From contig NZ_JROH01000024.1 of the NCBI RefSeq assembly GCF_000786205.1, positions 1 through 53,018 of the forward strand: a stretch of 53,018 bases of DNA, written 5' to 3'. Source of the DNA: Sphingomonas sp. 37zxx (lineage in GTDB: Bacteria; Pseudomonadota; Alphaproteobacteria; Sphingomonadales; Sphingomonadaceae). The position numbers and the translations under genes were made by a program. Each line of letters begins with the position of its first letter. The first letter of the stretch is position 1. Shown here one piece after another: positions 37,746-46,750 of this stretch. Under the pieces are notes generated by a model, which was not told the DNA's origin, did no database searches, and saw only the letters and a program-made list of their open reading frames with translations.

Positions 37746-40324
37746 AGCGCGCCTGGCTGGCAACGCTGCCGCTGATCCTTGCCTCCACCGCGATCGCCGG
37801 CCCGCGTCAGGTGGTGTGGCTGCACGATGGCTGGGAAGCGCGGATCGACCCTGCAAAGGCCGAGGATGCCGCCAAACAGCCCAAATCGGCGGCGTGGCAG
37901 CCGGCAACGGTGCCCGGCCATATCCAGCTCGATCTGGTGCGTTCGGGCCAGGTGCCCGATCCGTTCATCGGCACCAACGAAGCCGCGATTCAATGGGCAG
38001 GGCTGACCAACTGGCAATATCGCCGCACGCTCAACGTCACCGCCGCGATGCTCAAACGCGACCGCGTCGATCTGGTGTTCGACGGGCTCGATACCTTTGC
38101 CACGGTGTTCGTGAATGGCGAGCGCTTGCTGGAGGCGAACAACGCGCATCGCCGCTGGCGGGTGCAAGCAAAGTCGGCGCTGCGCGTGGGCGACAATGAA
38201 ATCCTGATCCAGTTCCGCTCGCCGATCCGCGAGCTGCAACCGATGGTGCTCGCGCTCGAAAACCCGCTGCCCGGCGAATATGACAGCGCCTTTGGCGACG
38301 AGCCGAAACGGCGCCAGACCTCGCCCTATATCCGCAAGCCAAAATACCAATATAGCTGGGACTGGGCGCCGCGGATCGTCAACCAGGGACCGTGGCAGCC
38401 GGTGCGCGTCGAGGCATGGGACGATGCCCGCATCGACCTGCTGGCGGTGGACCAGAGCGCGATCACCGCCGTCGAAGCGCGGGTCGTCGCACGGCTTCAG
38501 GTCGATGCGGTGCGCGCAGGGACGCACCGCGCGCAGATCCGCGTGACCGGTCCCGATGGCCGGGTCGTGCGTGCCGAGCAGCGCTTTGCCGTCGAACCGG
38601 GGCGCAACACCGTGCTGGTGCCGATCAGCATCGCAAAGCCGCAGCGGTGGCAGCCTGTTGGGCTGGGTGAGCAGCCGCTGTACCGCGTGCAGGCCGAGCT
38701 TCGGCACGGCAACGAAACGATCGACACCGCCGAACGGCGCACAGGGCTGCGCGCGGTCGAGCTGGTGCGGCAGAAAGGCAGTTTCGGCTTTCGAATCAAC
38801 GGCACCGAGATTTTCGCCAAGGGCGCGAACCTGATCCCGTTCGACAGTTTTCCCACGCGAGTGACCGACGCACAGATGCGCCAGGTGCTGCAAAGCGCGC
38901 GCGATGCGAACATGAACATGATCCGCGTGTGGGGCGGCGGCCATTATCTGCCCGACAGCTTCTATGACATGGCCGATGAAATGGGCCTGATGATCTGGCA
39001 GGATTTCATGTTCGGCGGCGCGGTGACGCCCCCCGATGCCGATTTCCGCGACAATGTGCGGGTGGAGGCAGAGGAGCAGGTCGATCGGCTTGCCCCGCAT
39101 CCCTCGATCGTGCTGTGGGGCGGCAATAACGAAGTGCAGTCGGGCTGGGAAAACTGGTCCGATCGCACCGCCTGGAAACGCCGGGTGGGGGCCGATGAGC
39201 AGGAGCGCACCGGCGTCGGCATGGCGGTGTTGTTCGATCGCGTGCTGCGCGTCGCCGCCGCGCGCGACAGCGACGTCCCCTATTGGCCCGGATCGCCCTC
39301 GACAGATTTCGAAGGACCAACCGATACCGACGCCGATGGCGACCGCCATTTCTGGGACGTATGGTCGGGCAGCAAGCCGGTGGAGCGCTATCTCGACAGT
39401 TGCCCGCGATTCATGTCCGAATATGGGTTCCAGGCGATGCCGAACATGGCGACCATCGCCGCCTTCGGGGCCGACAAGCTCGATCCCGAAGCCCCGGCGA
39501 TGCGCGCGCACCAAAAGTTCCTGGCGGGCGACGGCAACCAGCGGCTGACCCTCTATGTCGATCAGCGCGTGCGCAAGGCCGCTGATTTCGCCGATTTCGC
39601 CTATCTGACGCAGGTGAACCAGATGGAGGCGATCGAATTGGCGGCGCGGCATCATCGCGCGTGCCGGCCAACGACATTGGGGTCGCTATACTGGCAGATG
39701 AACGATGTGTGGCCCGCGATCAGTTGGGCCAGCGTCGATTATTTCGGCCGGTGGAAGCTGTTGAACTTCGCCGCGCGGCGTTTCTTTGCGCCGCAGGCGA
39801 TCGTCGCCGAACGCACCGACAAGACGCGGATCACGCTGGTGTCCGACGCGCTAACCCCGATCGCGGCGACCTGGCGGCTGAGCGTGCGCGACATGGGCGG
39901 CGCGATCCTGTCGCAGCGCGAAGCGGCGGTGACGCTGCCCGCCAATGGCGTTCAGCATATTGCCGAGCTGGACGACGCGGCGCTGTTCGGCGGCGCGCCC
40001 GCCAATGCCAGCTATGCGATTGCCGAATTGCTGGTGGATGGCCGGGTGATCGACCGCGATCTGGTCGAGCGGCTGATGCCGCGCGAGATGGCCTATCCCG
40101 CGCCGGGCCTGTCGGCGCGCTGGGACGGCAATCGCGTGACGGTCAGCGCCACCCAATTGGCGCGCGCGGTGATGCTCGATTTCGGCACGCTCGATGCCCG
40201 CCCGTCCGACAACGGATTCGATCTGTTGCCCGGCGAAAGCAGGACGATAACCGTCACCTCCGATCAAGACGCCGCGCAACTGGCGCAGGCACTAACGCTT
40301 CGCAGCTTGGGGCAGACACGATGA
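37742..40324 (+). CDS. GH2 beta-mannosidase, exported
   Basis: An 860-aa GH2 enzyme of the beta-mannosidase type, with a Sec signal (MKRAWLATLPLILASTAIAG). Family marks are WQPATVPGHIQLDL, the core KYQYSWDWAPRI, IRVWGGGHYLPDSFYDMADE, acid/base E464 in GGNNEVQSG and nucleophile E560 in RFMSEYGFQAMP. It would cleave the single beta-1,4-mannose of the N-glycan core, exposing chitobiose. The ATG at 37742 overlaps the upstream stop; the frame opening at 37667 is not needed. Confidence 0.93.
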   Translation: MKRAWLATLPLILASTAIAGPRQVVWLHDGWEARIDPAKAEDAAKQPKSAAWQPATVPGHIQLDLVRSGQVPDPFIGTNEAAIQWAGLTNWQYRRTLNVTAAMLKRDRVDLVFDGLDTFATVFVNGERLLEANNAHRRWRVQAKSALRVGDNEILIQFRSPIRELQPMVLALENPLPGEYDSAFGDEPKRRQTSPYIRKPKYQYSWDWAPRIVNQGPWQPVRVEAWDDARIDLLAVDQSAITAVEARVVARLQVDAVRAGTHRAQIRVTGPDGRVVRAEQRFAVEPGRNTVLVPISIAKPQRWQPVGLGEQPLYRVQAELRHGNETIDTAERRTGLRAVELVRQKGSFGFRINGTEIFAKGANLIPFDSFPTRVTDAQMRQVLQSARDANMNMIRVWGGGHYLPDSFYDMADEMGLMIWQDFMFGGAVTPPDADFRDNVRVEAEEQVDRLAPHPSIVLWGGNNEVQSGWENWSDRTAWKRRVGADEQERTGVGMAVLFDRVLRVAAARDSDVPYWPGSPSTDFEGPTDTDADGDRHFWDVWSGSKPVERYLDSCPRFMSEYGFQAMPNMATIAAFGADKLDPEAPAMRAHQKFLAGDGNQRLTLYVDQRVRKAADFADFAYLTQVNQMEAIELAARHHRACRPTTLGSLYWQMNDVWPAISWASVDYFGRWKLLNFAARRFFAPQAIVAERTDKTRITLVSDALTPIAATWRLSVRDMGGAILSQREAAVTLPANGVQHIAELDDAALFGGAPANASYAIAELLVDGRVIDRDLVERLMPREMAYPAPGLSARWDGNRVTVSATQLARAVMLDFGTLDARPSDNGFDLLPGESRTITVTSDQDAAQLAQALTLRSLGQTR

Positions 40325-42945
40325 TCCTTCCGTTCCTGCTGCTCCAGGCAGCCACCACCCAGGTCGAGACGGTGCCGCCGCAAACCCCGCCTGCGGGCGA
40401 AGCTGCACCGGCCAAGGCGGCTGACCCGATCGCCAGCGCCATCGCGCGCATGTCGATCGAGGAAAAGGCGGCACAGATGCAAAATGGCGCGCCCGCCAGC
40501 GCGGCTGCCAAACTGCCCGCCTTTGACTGGTGGAACGAGGGCCTGCACGGGCTGGCCCGCAACGGCCACGCCACGGTGTTTCCGCAGGCGATCGGCATGG
40601 CCGCGACCTGGGACCGCGCGCTGGTGCTCCGCATCGGCGAAGTCGTGTCGACCGAGGCACGCGCGCGCTTCAACGCCAAGCCGGCGACCGCCGATCGCCG
40701 CATTTATGAAGGGCTGTCGATCTGGTCGCCCAACATCAACATCTTTCGCGATCCACGCTGGGGGCGCGGACAGGAAACCTATGGCGAAGACCCGTTCCTG
40801 ACCGCGCGAATGGGCGTCTCGTTCGTGCAAGGCTTGCAGGGGCCGGACCCAAAACAGCCGCGCGTCATCGCAACGCCCAAGCATCTGGCGGTGCATAGCG
40901 GGCCGGAATCGGGCCGTGACAGTTTTTCGGCGCAGGTATCGGCACAGGATCTGGAGGCGTCGTATCTGCCCGCCTTTCGCGCGGCGGTGACCGAAGGCGC
41001 GGCGCAATCTTTGATGTGCGCGTACAACGCGATCGGCGGCGTCCCCGCCTGCGCCAACGCCCCGCTGCTGATCGATCGGCTTCGCGGCGACTGGGGCTTT
41101 ACCGGCCTGACCGTTTCCGATTGCGGCGCGGTCGGCAATATCGACCAGTTCCTGCATTACCGCCCCGATAGCGCTTCGGCGGCGGCGGCGGCGTTGCAGG
41201 GCGGGACCGACCTGAATTGCGGATCGACCTATGCCGCATTGCCCGCCGCCGTCGCGCGCGGGCTGGTGACCGAAGCCGAGATCGACCAATCGCTTGCCCG
41301 CGTCTTTGCGGCGCGCCGGGCGCTTGGCATCGGCTTTGGCGGGGTCAGCCGCTGGGCGGCGATCACCCCCGATCAGGTCGCAACCCCGGCGCATGCCGCC
41401 ACCGCATTGGAGGCAGCGCGCAAATCGATCGTGCTGCTGCGCAACGAAGCCGGACGATTGCCGCTGCCCGCGACCAGCCGGATCGCGGTGGTGGGGGCCA
41501 ATGCCGATGATCTGGGCGTGTTGCAGGGCAATTATCACGGCACCGCCATCGCGCCGGTAACCCCGCTCGACGGGATTCGGACAGGCTTTGGCGCGGATCG
41601 GGTCCGCTATGCCCAAGGATCGCTGCTGGCCGAGGGATCGGCGGTGGTCATCCCCGAAACCGCGCTTCGCCACGATGGCAAGCCCGGACTTCGCGCCGAA
41701 TATTTCGCCGCGCCGCACGTCGGCGGCATGCCCGTCGCCACGCGGCAGGACCGCCGGATCGATTTCGACTTCAACCGCGCCGCCCCGCTGCCGTCGCTGA
41801 CGCCGGGGGCTTTTTCAGCGCGCTGGACGGGCGAATTCGTGCCCCCCGGCCCCGGCCGCTATCGCCTGATCGTCGAAGTGCCGCGCTGCTGGGCGAACTG
41901 CACGTCGCATGATTCGGTGCGGCTGTGGATCGACGGCAAGCAGGTGCATTCAGGCGAACTGCCAAGCGGCAGGGTCGAAACCGATGTCGATGGCCAAAGG
42001 CCGGTGGCGATCCGGCTCGAACTCGACAAGCAATCGGGCGATGACGGCATCCGCCTGATGTGGCTGCCGCCCGCCGAGCCTTTGCTGGCCGAAGCGGTCG
42101 CGGCGGCCAAGGCGTCCGACGTCACTGTCGCGGTGCTGGGCCTGTCGCCCGATTTGGAGGGCGAAGCGCTGTCGATCTTCGTGCCCGGCTTCACCGGCGG
42201 CGATCGCGACGACATCGCGCTGCCGCCGCCGCAGCGCCGGTTGTTGCAGGCGCTGAAGGACACCGGCAAACCGATCATCCTGGTGCTTGCCTCGGGCAGC
42301 GCGGTCGCGGTCGATCCGCAGGCCGCCGATTCGATCCTGCAACTATGGTATCCAGGCGAGGCTGGCGGCACCGCGCTTGCCGAAACGCTGCTGGGTACGA
42401 ACAACCCGTCGGGGCGGCTGCCGGTCACCTTCTACAAATCGACCGGCGATCTGCGCCCCTTTGTCGATTACGGGATGAAGGAGCGCACCTATCGCTATTT
42501 CACCGGCGAGCCGCTCTGGGGCTTTGGCCACGGCCTGAGCTACACGCGCTTCACCTATCAGCCGCCGCAAGCGCCGCGCGCGATTGCAGCGGGTGAGACG
42601 CTGGCGGTCACGGTCAAGCTGCGTAACAGCGGTGACCGCGCGGGCGATGAAGTGGTGCAGGCGTATCTGGTGCCACCGGCGACGCGCGAACAGCCCCGGC
42701 TGACCACGCCGGTCCTGCGTCACCAATTGGCGGCGTTCGATCGCTTATCGCTGCGCCCCGGTGCCAATGGCACGCTGCGGCTGTCGATTAACCCGCGCGC
42801 GATGAGCAGCGTCGATCGCGCCGGGATGCGCCGGGTCGTGCCTGGTGAATATCGGCTGTGGATCGGCGGCGGCCAGCCCGAAACCGCCCCCGGCAACTGG
42901 GTTCGCTTCACCGTCACCGGCGATGCAGTGGAGTTGCCCAAATGA
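40321..42945 (+). CDS. GH3 glycosidase of beta-xylosidase type with inserted PA14 domain
   Basis: An 874-aa GH3 enzyme. The N-terminal barrel has the xylosidase-like run FDWWNEGLHGLARNG, FPQAIGMAATWD, DPRWGRGQETYGEDPFL and nucleophile D267 in TVSDCGAVG. The second domain is split by a PA14 module (about residues 456-590: LRAEYFAAPHVGG ... LMWLPPAEP), and a fibronectin-like domain ends it. The N-terminus (MILPFLLLQAATT) is a short, weak signal. The WNE.LHG and YGEDP forms are those of GH3 beta-xylosidases. Next to GH125 and GH92, removal of core beta-1,2-xylose is likely, as shown for NixI of Xanthomonas. Confidence 0.88.
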   Translation: MILPFLLLQAATTQVETVPPQTPPAGEAAPAKAADPIASAIARMSIEEKAAQMQNGAPASAAAKLPAFDWWNEGLHGLARNGHATVFPQAIGMAATWDRALVLRIGEVVSTEARARFNAKPATADRRIYEGLSIWSPNINIFRDPRWGRGQETYGEDPFLTARMGVSFVQGLQGPDPKQPRVIATPKHLAVHSGPESGRDSFSAQVSAQDLEASYLPAFRAAVTEGAAQSLMCAYNAIGGVPACANAPLLIDRLRGDWGFTGLTVSDCGAVGNIDQFLHYRPDSASAAAAALQGGTDLNCGSTYAALPAAVARGLVTEAEIDQSLARVFAARRALGIGFGGVSRWAAITPDQVATPAHAATALEAARKSIVLLRNEAGRLPLPATSRIAVVGANADDLGVLQGNYHGTAIAPVTPLDGIRTGFGADRVRYAQGSLLAEGSAVVIPETALRHDGKPGLRAEYFAAPHVGGMPVATRQDRRIDFDFNRAAPLPSLTPGAFSARWTGEFVPPGPGRYRLIVEVPRCWANCTSHDSVRLWIDGKQVHSGELPSGRVETDVDGQRPVAIRLELDKQSGDDGIRLMWLPPAEPLLAEAVAAAKASDVTVAVLGLSPDLEGEALSIFVPGFTGGDRDDIALPPPQRRLLQALKDTGKPIILVLASGSAVAVDPQAADSILQLWYPGEAGGTALAETLLGTNNPSGRLPVTFYKSTGDLRPFVDYGMKERTYRYFTGEPLWGFGHGLSYTRFTYQPPQAPRAIAAGETLAVTVKLRNSGDRAGDEVVQAYLVPPATREQPRLTTPVLRHQLAAFDRLSLRPGANGTLRLSINPRAMSSVDRAGMRRVVPGEYRLWIGGGQPETAPGNWVRFTVTGDAVELPK

Positions 42946-44405
42946 TCGATCGCCGCAGCTTCATCGCAGGCACCGCCGCGCTTGCCGCAGCACCCGCAGC
43001 GGCGCAGATCGGCGCACCCGCGACGATCCGCTTCCGCCCGCCGGTGCCCGCCCCCGGCGAGATGCCGAGCCTTCGTCCCGTCGCCGCCGACCGCCGCTTC
43101 ACCAGCCGCGCGGTCGAGCGCGAAATCGTGCGGGTGTCCAAGGGGATCGCCGACCCCAAGCTTCGCTGGATGTTCGGCAATTGCTATCCCAACACGCTCG
43201 ACACCACGGTGACGATGCGGACGATCGGCGGCGCACCCGATGCCTTTGTCATCACCGGCGATATTCCCTGCCTGTGGCTGCGCGATTCGGCGGCGCAGCT
43301 TCGCCCCTATCTTCACCTGGTGCGCGACGACGCGCCGCTGGCCGAACTGTTTCGCGGGCTGATCGGGCGGCAGGCGCGATCGGTGCTGATCGATCCTTAT
43401 GCCAATGCCTTCATGGAAGACCCCGGTGCCCCGACCAATTTGAGCTGGGCGCTGGCCGACAAAACCCTGATGAAACCGGGCGTGGCCGAGCGGAAATGGG
43501 AGATTGATTCGCTCTGCTATTTCCTGCGCCTCAGCCATGATTACTGGCAGGCGACGCGCGATCCGCGCCCCTTCACCACCGAATGGGCAGCCGCCGCACG
43601 GGCGGTGATCGCCACTTTCCGCGCGCAGCAGCGGATCGACGGCCCCGGCCCCTATCGCTTTCAGCGCAATGCCGGCCAGCCGATCGAAACATTGCTGGAG
43701 GGGCTTGGCAATCCGACGCGGCCCAATGGCATGATCCATTCGATGTTCCGGCCATCGGACGATGCCTGCCTCTATTCATTGTTCGTCCCCGCCAATTTGT
43801 TTGCGGTGACGACGCTGCGCGAACTCGCCGCCATCGCGATCGGCGCGCGGGGCGATGCCGCCTTGGCGAGCGACGCGGCCGCGCTTGCCGACGAAGTCGA
43901 GCGCGCGACCACCGAACATGGCCGGATGCGCCTGGCCGATGGCAGCGACGTTTGGGCCTATGAAGTCGATGGCTTTGGCAACGCGGTGTTCATGGACGAT
44001 GCCAATGTCCCGTCGCTGCTGGGGCTGGCGTTCCTCGGCTGTGTCAGCCCCGACGATCCGCGCTGGCAGCGGACGGCGGCGGCGGTGTGGAGCGATCGCA
44101 ACCCCTGGTTTATCCGGGGCCGCGCTGCCGAGGGCGTGGGCGGGCCGCATGTCGGGCGTAATCAGGTCTGGCCGATGTCGATGATCGTGCGCGCCTTTTC
44201 CACCGCCGACGAACAGGTGATCCGCGCGATGCTGCGCCAGTTGCGCGACACCGATGGCGGCACCGGGCTGATCCACGAAGCCTTTGAGGCCGATGATCCC
44301 AGCCGCTTCACCCGCGAATGGTTTGCCTGGGCCAATGGCCTGTTCGGCCAGTTGATTGTCCATCTTCACCGCACGCGCCCCGCGCTGTTGGGAGCAGCCC
44401 TATGA
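42942..44405 (+). CDS. GH125 exo-alpha-1,6-mannosidase, twin-arginine exported
   Basis: A 487-aa GH125 (DUF1237) enzyme. A Tat signal (MIDRRSFIAGTAALAAAPAAA) precedes the helical barrel. Landmarks are MFGNCYPNTLDTTV, ITGDIPCLWLRDSAAQ (D115), HSMFRPSDDACLYS (D273/D274, probable acid) and IHEAFEADDP (E446, probable base) before FTREWFAWANGLFG. Known members are metal-independent alpha-1,6-mannosidases acting on N-glycan cores. Both junctions are ATGA overlaps. Confidence 0.94.
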   Translation: MIDRRSFIAGTAALAAAPAAAQIGAPATIRFRPPVPAPGEMPSLRPVAADRRFTSRAVEREIVRVSKGIADPKLRWMFGNCYPNTLDTTVTMRTIGGAPDAFVITGDIPCLWLRDSAAQLRPYLHLVRDDAPLAELFRGLIGRQARSVLIDPYANAFMEDPGAPTNLSWALADKTLMKPGVAERKWEIDSLCYFLRLSHDYWQATRDPRPFTTEWAAAARAVIATFRAQQRIDGPGPYRFQRNAGQPIETLLEGLGNPTRPNGMIHSMFRPSDDACLYSLFVPANLFAVTTLRELAAIAIGARGDAALASDAAALADEVERATTEHGRMRLADGSDVWAYEVDGFGNAVFMDDANVPSLLGLAFLGCVSPDDPRWQRTAAAVWSDRNPWFIRGRAAEGVGGPHVGRNQVWPMSMIVRAFSTADEQVIRAMLRQLRDTDGGTGLIHEAFEADDPSRFTREWFAWANGLFGQLIVHLHRTRPALLGAAL

Positions 44406-46750
44406 AACTCAATCGTCGCAGCCTGCTCACCTCGGCTGGCATTGCCGCCATCGGCCAGGCGTTGCCCGTCACCGCCGCCTTTTCGGCGCAATCGCCGCGC
44501 ACCGCCCCCAATTTGTTCATCGGCACCGGCGGCACCGGCCACACCTATCCCGGCGCGACCCTCCCCTGGGGCATGGTGCAATTATCGCCCGACACCGGGG
44601 TCGAGCGGTGGGAAACCTGTTCGGGCTATCATCAGGATGATGGCTCGATCATGGGGTTCAGCCACACCCATTTGTCGGGCACCGGGATCGGCGACATGCT
44701 CGACGTGCTGGTGGTGCCCGCGCGTGGCCCGGTGCAACTGGTGCCCGGCCCGCGCGAAAACCCCGATGCGGGCTATCGCCAGCGCTTTCGCGACGAACAT
44801 GCCGAGCCGGGCTTTTATCGGGTGACACTGGAAAACGGCGTCACCGCCGAATTGACGGCGACCGATCGCACCGGCTGGCATCGCTATCGCTTCCCCGCCG
44901 GTCCCGCGCATCTGCTGATCGACTTGTCGCATCTGGTGCTCGATCAAAGCGACCGATCGCCGCTGATCGACCAGGCGACGCTGGCGGTCGATGCCGATGG
45001 CATGCTGACCGGCGGTCGCCGCGTGCATCGCTGGGCCAAGGGGCGGCTGATCTTCTTTGCGATGCAGCTATCGCGGCGGCCCGATCGCATCACCTTCTAC
45101 GGCGATAATGATGCCCAGCAGCCGGCGGGCACGCGATCGGTTGCGGGCAACCGGCTGAAGGCGGTGCTGCACTATGACGATGCGGGCGCTGCCCCGATCC
45201 TGGTCCGTTGCGGCATTTCGGGGGTCGATATTGCCGGCGCACGCGCAAATCTGGCCGCCGAGGCGCGGCATTGGGATTTCGACGCCATCCGCCGCGCCGC
45301 GCGCACCCGCTGGGATCGCGAGCTGGATCGGATCACGGTAACCGGCGGCTCGCCCGACGAGCGGACGATCATGGCGTCGTCGATCTATCATTCGCTGCTG
45401 GCCCCCACGCTGTTTTCCGATGTCGACGGGCGCTATCGCGGGCTGGATCGCCAGGTGCACAAGCTGGCGCGCGGCGAGGCGGCCTTTTCCACCTATTCGC
45501 TGTGGGACACCTATCGCACGCTGCACCCGCTGCTGACGCTGGTCGCGCCATCACAGGCGCAGCGGCTGGTGGTGGACCTGATCCGCCAGACGCAGCAAAG
45601 CCCATTCGGTCCGCCGGTATGGCCGCTCCAGGGGGTCGAGACCGGCACGATGATCGGCTGGCATGCGGTGCCGGTGCTGGCCGAGGCGCAGGCAAAGGGC
45701 ATTGCCGCCGATTATGCCGCCGCGCTGCCCGCGATCCTTCGCCGCAGCTTCGATTTCACCGCACCTGACAAGGATAACAGCCGCGGCCGGGCACTGTATG
45801 ACAAGCTGGGCTATGTGCCCGCCGACAAGGTATTCGAAAGCGTCAGCCGCACCCAGGAATATGCCTATGACGATTGGGCATCGTCGCACATCGCCCGCGC
45901 GGCGGGACAGTCGCAGGATGCCCAGCGGCTGCTTCGCCGGTCGGGCAATTGGCGCAACACGATCGACGCCGAAATCGGCTTTGCCCGCCCGCGCTTTGAA
46001 AACGGCAGCTGGTGGACGCCCTATGATCCGATCCAATTGGGGCACATGCCACAGCCGTGGTGGCGCGATTATACCGAAGCCAATGGCTGGCAGGCGACGT
46101 TCCTGAACCAGCACGACATTTACGGCATGATCGAGCATCTGGGCGGCGATCGCGCGTTCGAGGCAAAGCTGGATGCGTTCTTCAACGCGCCATCGACCCT
46201 GCCCGAAAACGCGCCGCCCGATATTTCGGGATTGGTCGGCCAATATGCCCATGGCAACGAACCCGATCAGCACGCCGCTTACCTATATGCCTATGTCGGC
46301 GCGCCGTGGAAGACACAGGCGATGGTGCGGCGCTTGCTGACCGACATGTACAAGAACGATCCCGACGGGATCATCGGCAACGATGATTGCGGCCAGATGA
46401 GCGCGTGGTTCGTGCTGTCGGCGCTTGGGTTTTACCCCGTCGATCCGGTCGAATGCGCCTATGTCTTTGGCTCGCCCTTGTTCGAGCGCGCCGAGCTTCG
46501 CCTCGAAAATGGCCGCAGCCTGATCGTCGAGGCACCGGGCAACGGCCCCACCACCCCTTACGTCCGCGCGGTGACGTGGAACGGCAAGCCGTGGGCCAAA
46601 AGCTGGATTTCACATGCCGATCTGATTCAGGGCGGTCGCCTCGTCTTTGACATGAGCACCATTCCCGTCCCCGCCTTTGGCCAGCCACTGGCCAGCCGCC
46701 CGCCCTCCTTTGGCCAGATGGCCGACCGACGCGCTAAGGAACCATCATGA
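44402..46750 (+). CDS. GH92 alpha-mannosidase, exported
   Basis: A 782-aa GH92 enzyme, calcium-dependent and typically acting on alpha-1,2-, 1,3- or 1,6-linked mannose. The signal region contains NRRSLLTSAGIAA (Tat-like). The N-terminal beta domain has GTGGTGHTYPGATLPWGMVQ and GFSHTHLSGTGIGDM. The catalytic barrel has E559 in DYTEANGWQATF and D661-D662 in GNDDCGQMSAWFVLSALGFYP. In this operon it would trim branch mannoses before the GH3 and GH125 steps. Confidence 0.95.
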   Translation: MKLNRRSLLTSAGIAAIGQALPVTAAFSAQSPRTAPNLFIGTGGTGHTYPGATLPWGMVQLSPDTGVERWETCSGYHQDDGSIMGFSHTHLSGTGIGDMLDVLVVPARGPVQLVPGPRENPDAGYRQRFRDEHAEPGFYRVTLENGVTAELTATDRTGWHRYRFPAGPAHLLIDLSHLVLDQSDRSPLIDQATLAVDADGMLTGGRRVHRWAKGRLIFFAMQLSRRPDRITFYGDNDAQQPAGTRSVAGNRLKAVLHYDDAGAAPILVRCGISGVDIAGARANLAAEARHWDFDAIRRAARTRWDRELDRITVTGGSPDERTIMASSIYHSLLAPTLFSDVDGRYRGLDRQVHKLARGEAAFSTYSLWDTYRTLHPLLTLVAPSQAQRLVVDLIRQTQQSPFGPPVWPLQGVETGTMIGWHAVPVLAEAQAKGIAADYAAALPAILRRSFDFTAPDKDNSRGRALYDKLGYVPADKVFESVSRTQEYAYDDWASSHIARAAGQSQDAQRLLRRSGNWRNTIDAEIGFARPRFENGSWWTPYDPIQLGHMPQPWWRDYTEANGWQATFLNQHDIYGMIEHLGGDRAFEAKLDAFFNAPSTLPENAPPDISGLVGQYAHGNEPDQHAAYLYAYVGAPWKTQAMVRRLLTDMYKNDPDGIIGNDDCGQMSAWFVLSALGFYPVDPVECAYVFGSPLFERAELRLENGRSLIVEAPGNGPTTPYVRAVTWNGKPWAKSWISHADLIQGGRLVFDMSTIPVPAFGQPLASRPPSFGQMADRRAKEPS

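Noticed and set aside
35310..37907. Open minus-strand frame of 865 codons opposite the hexosaminidase gene
   Set aside because: It is the antisense shadow of GH20 in very GC-rich DNA; its translation is Arg/Ala/Gly/His-rich and matches no family, while the plus strand has clear catalytic motifs.
37703..39655. Open minus-strand frame of 650 codons
   Set aside because: Antisense shadow of the GH2 beta-mannosidase gene; no family motifs.
39661..40320. N-terminal extension of the GH3 frame by 220 codons
   Set aside because: It overlaps the end of the beta-mannosidase in another frame and is Arg-rich. The ATG at 40321 in the ATGA overlap fits the operon and gives the normal enzyme.
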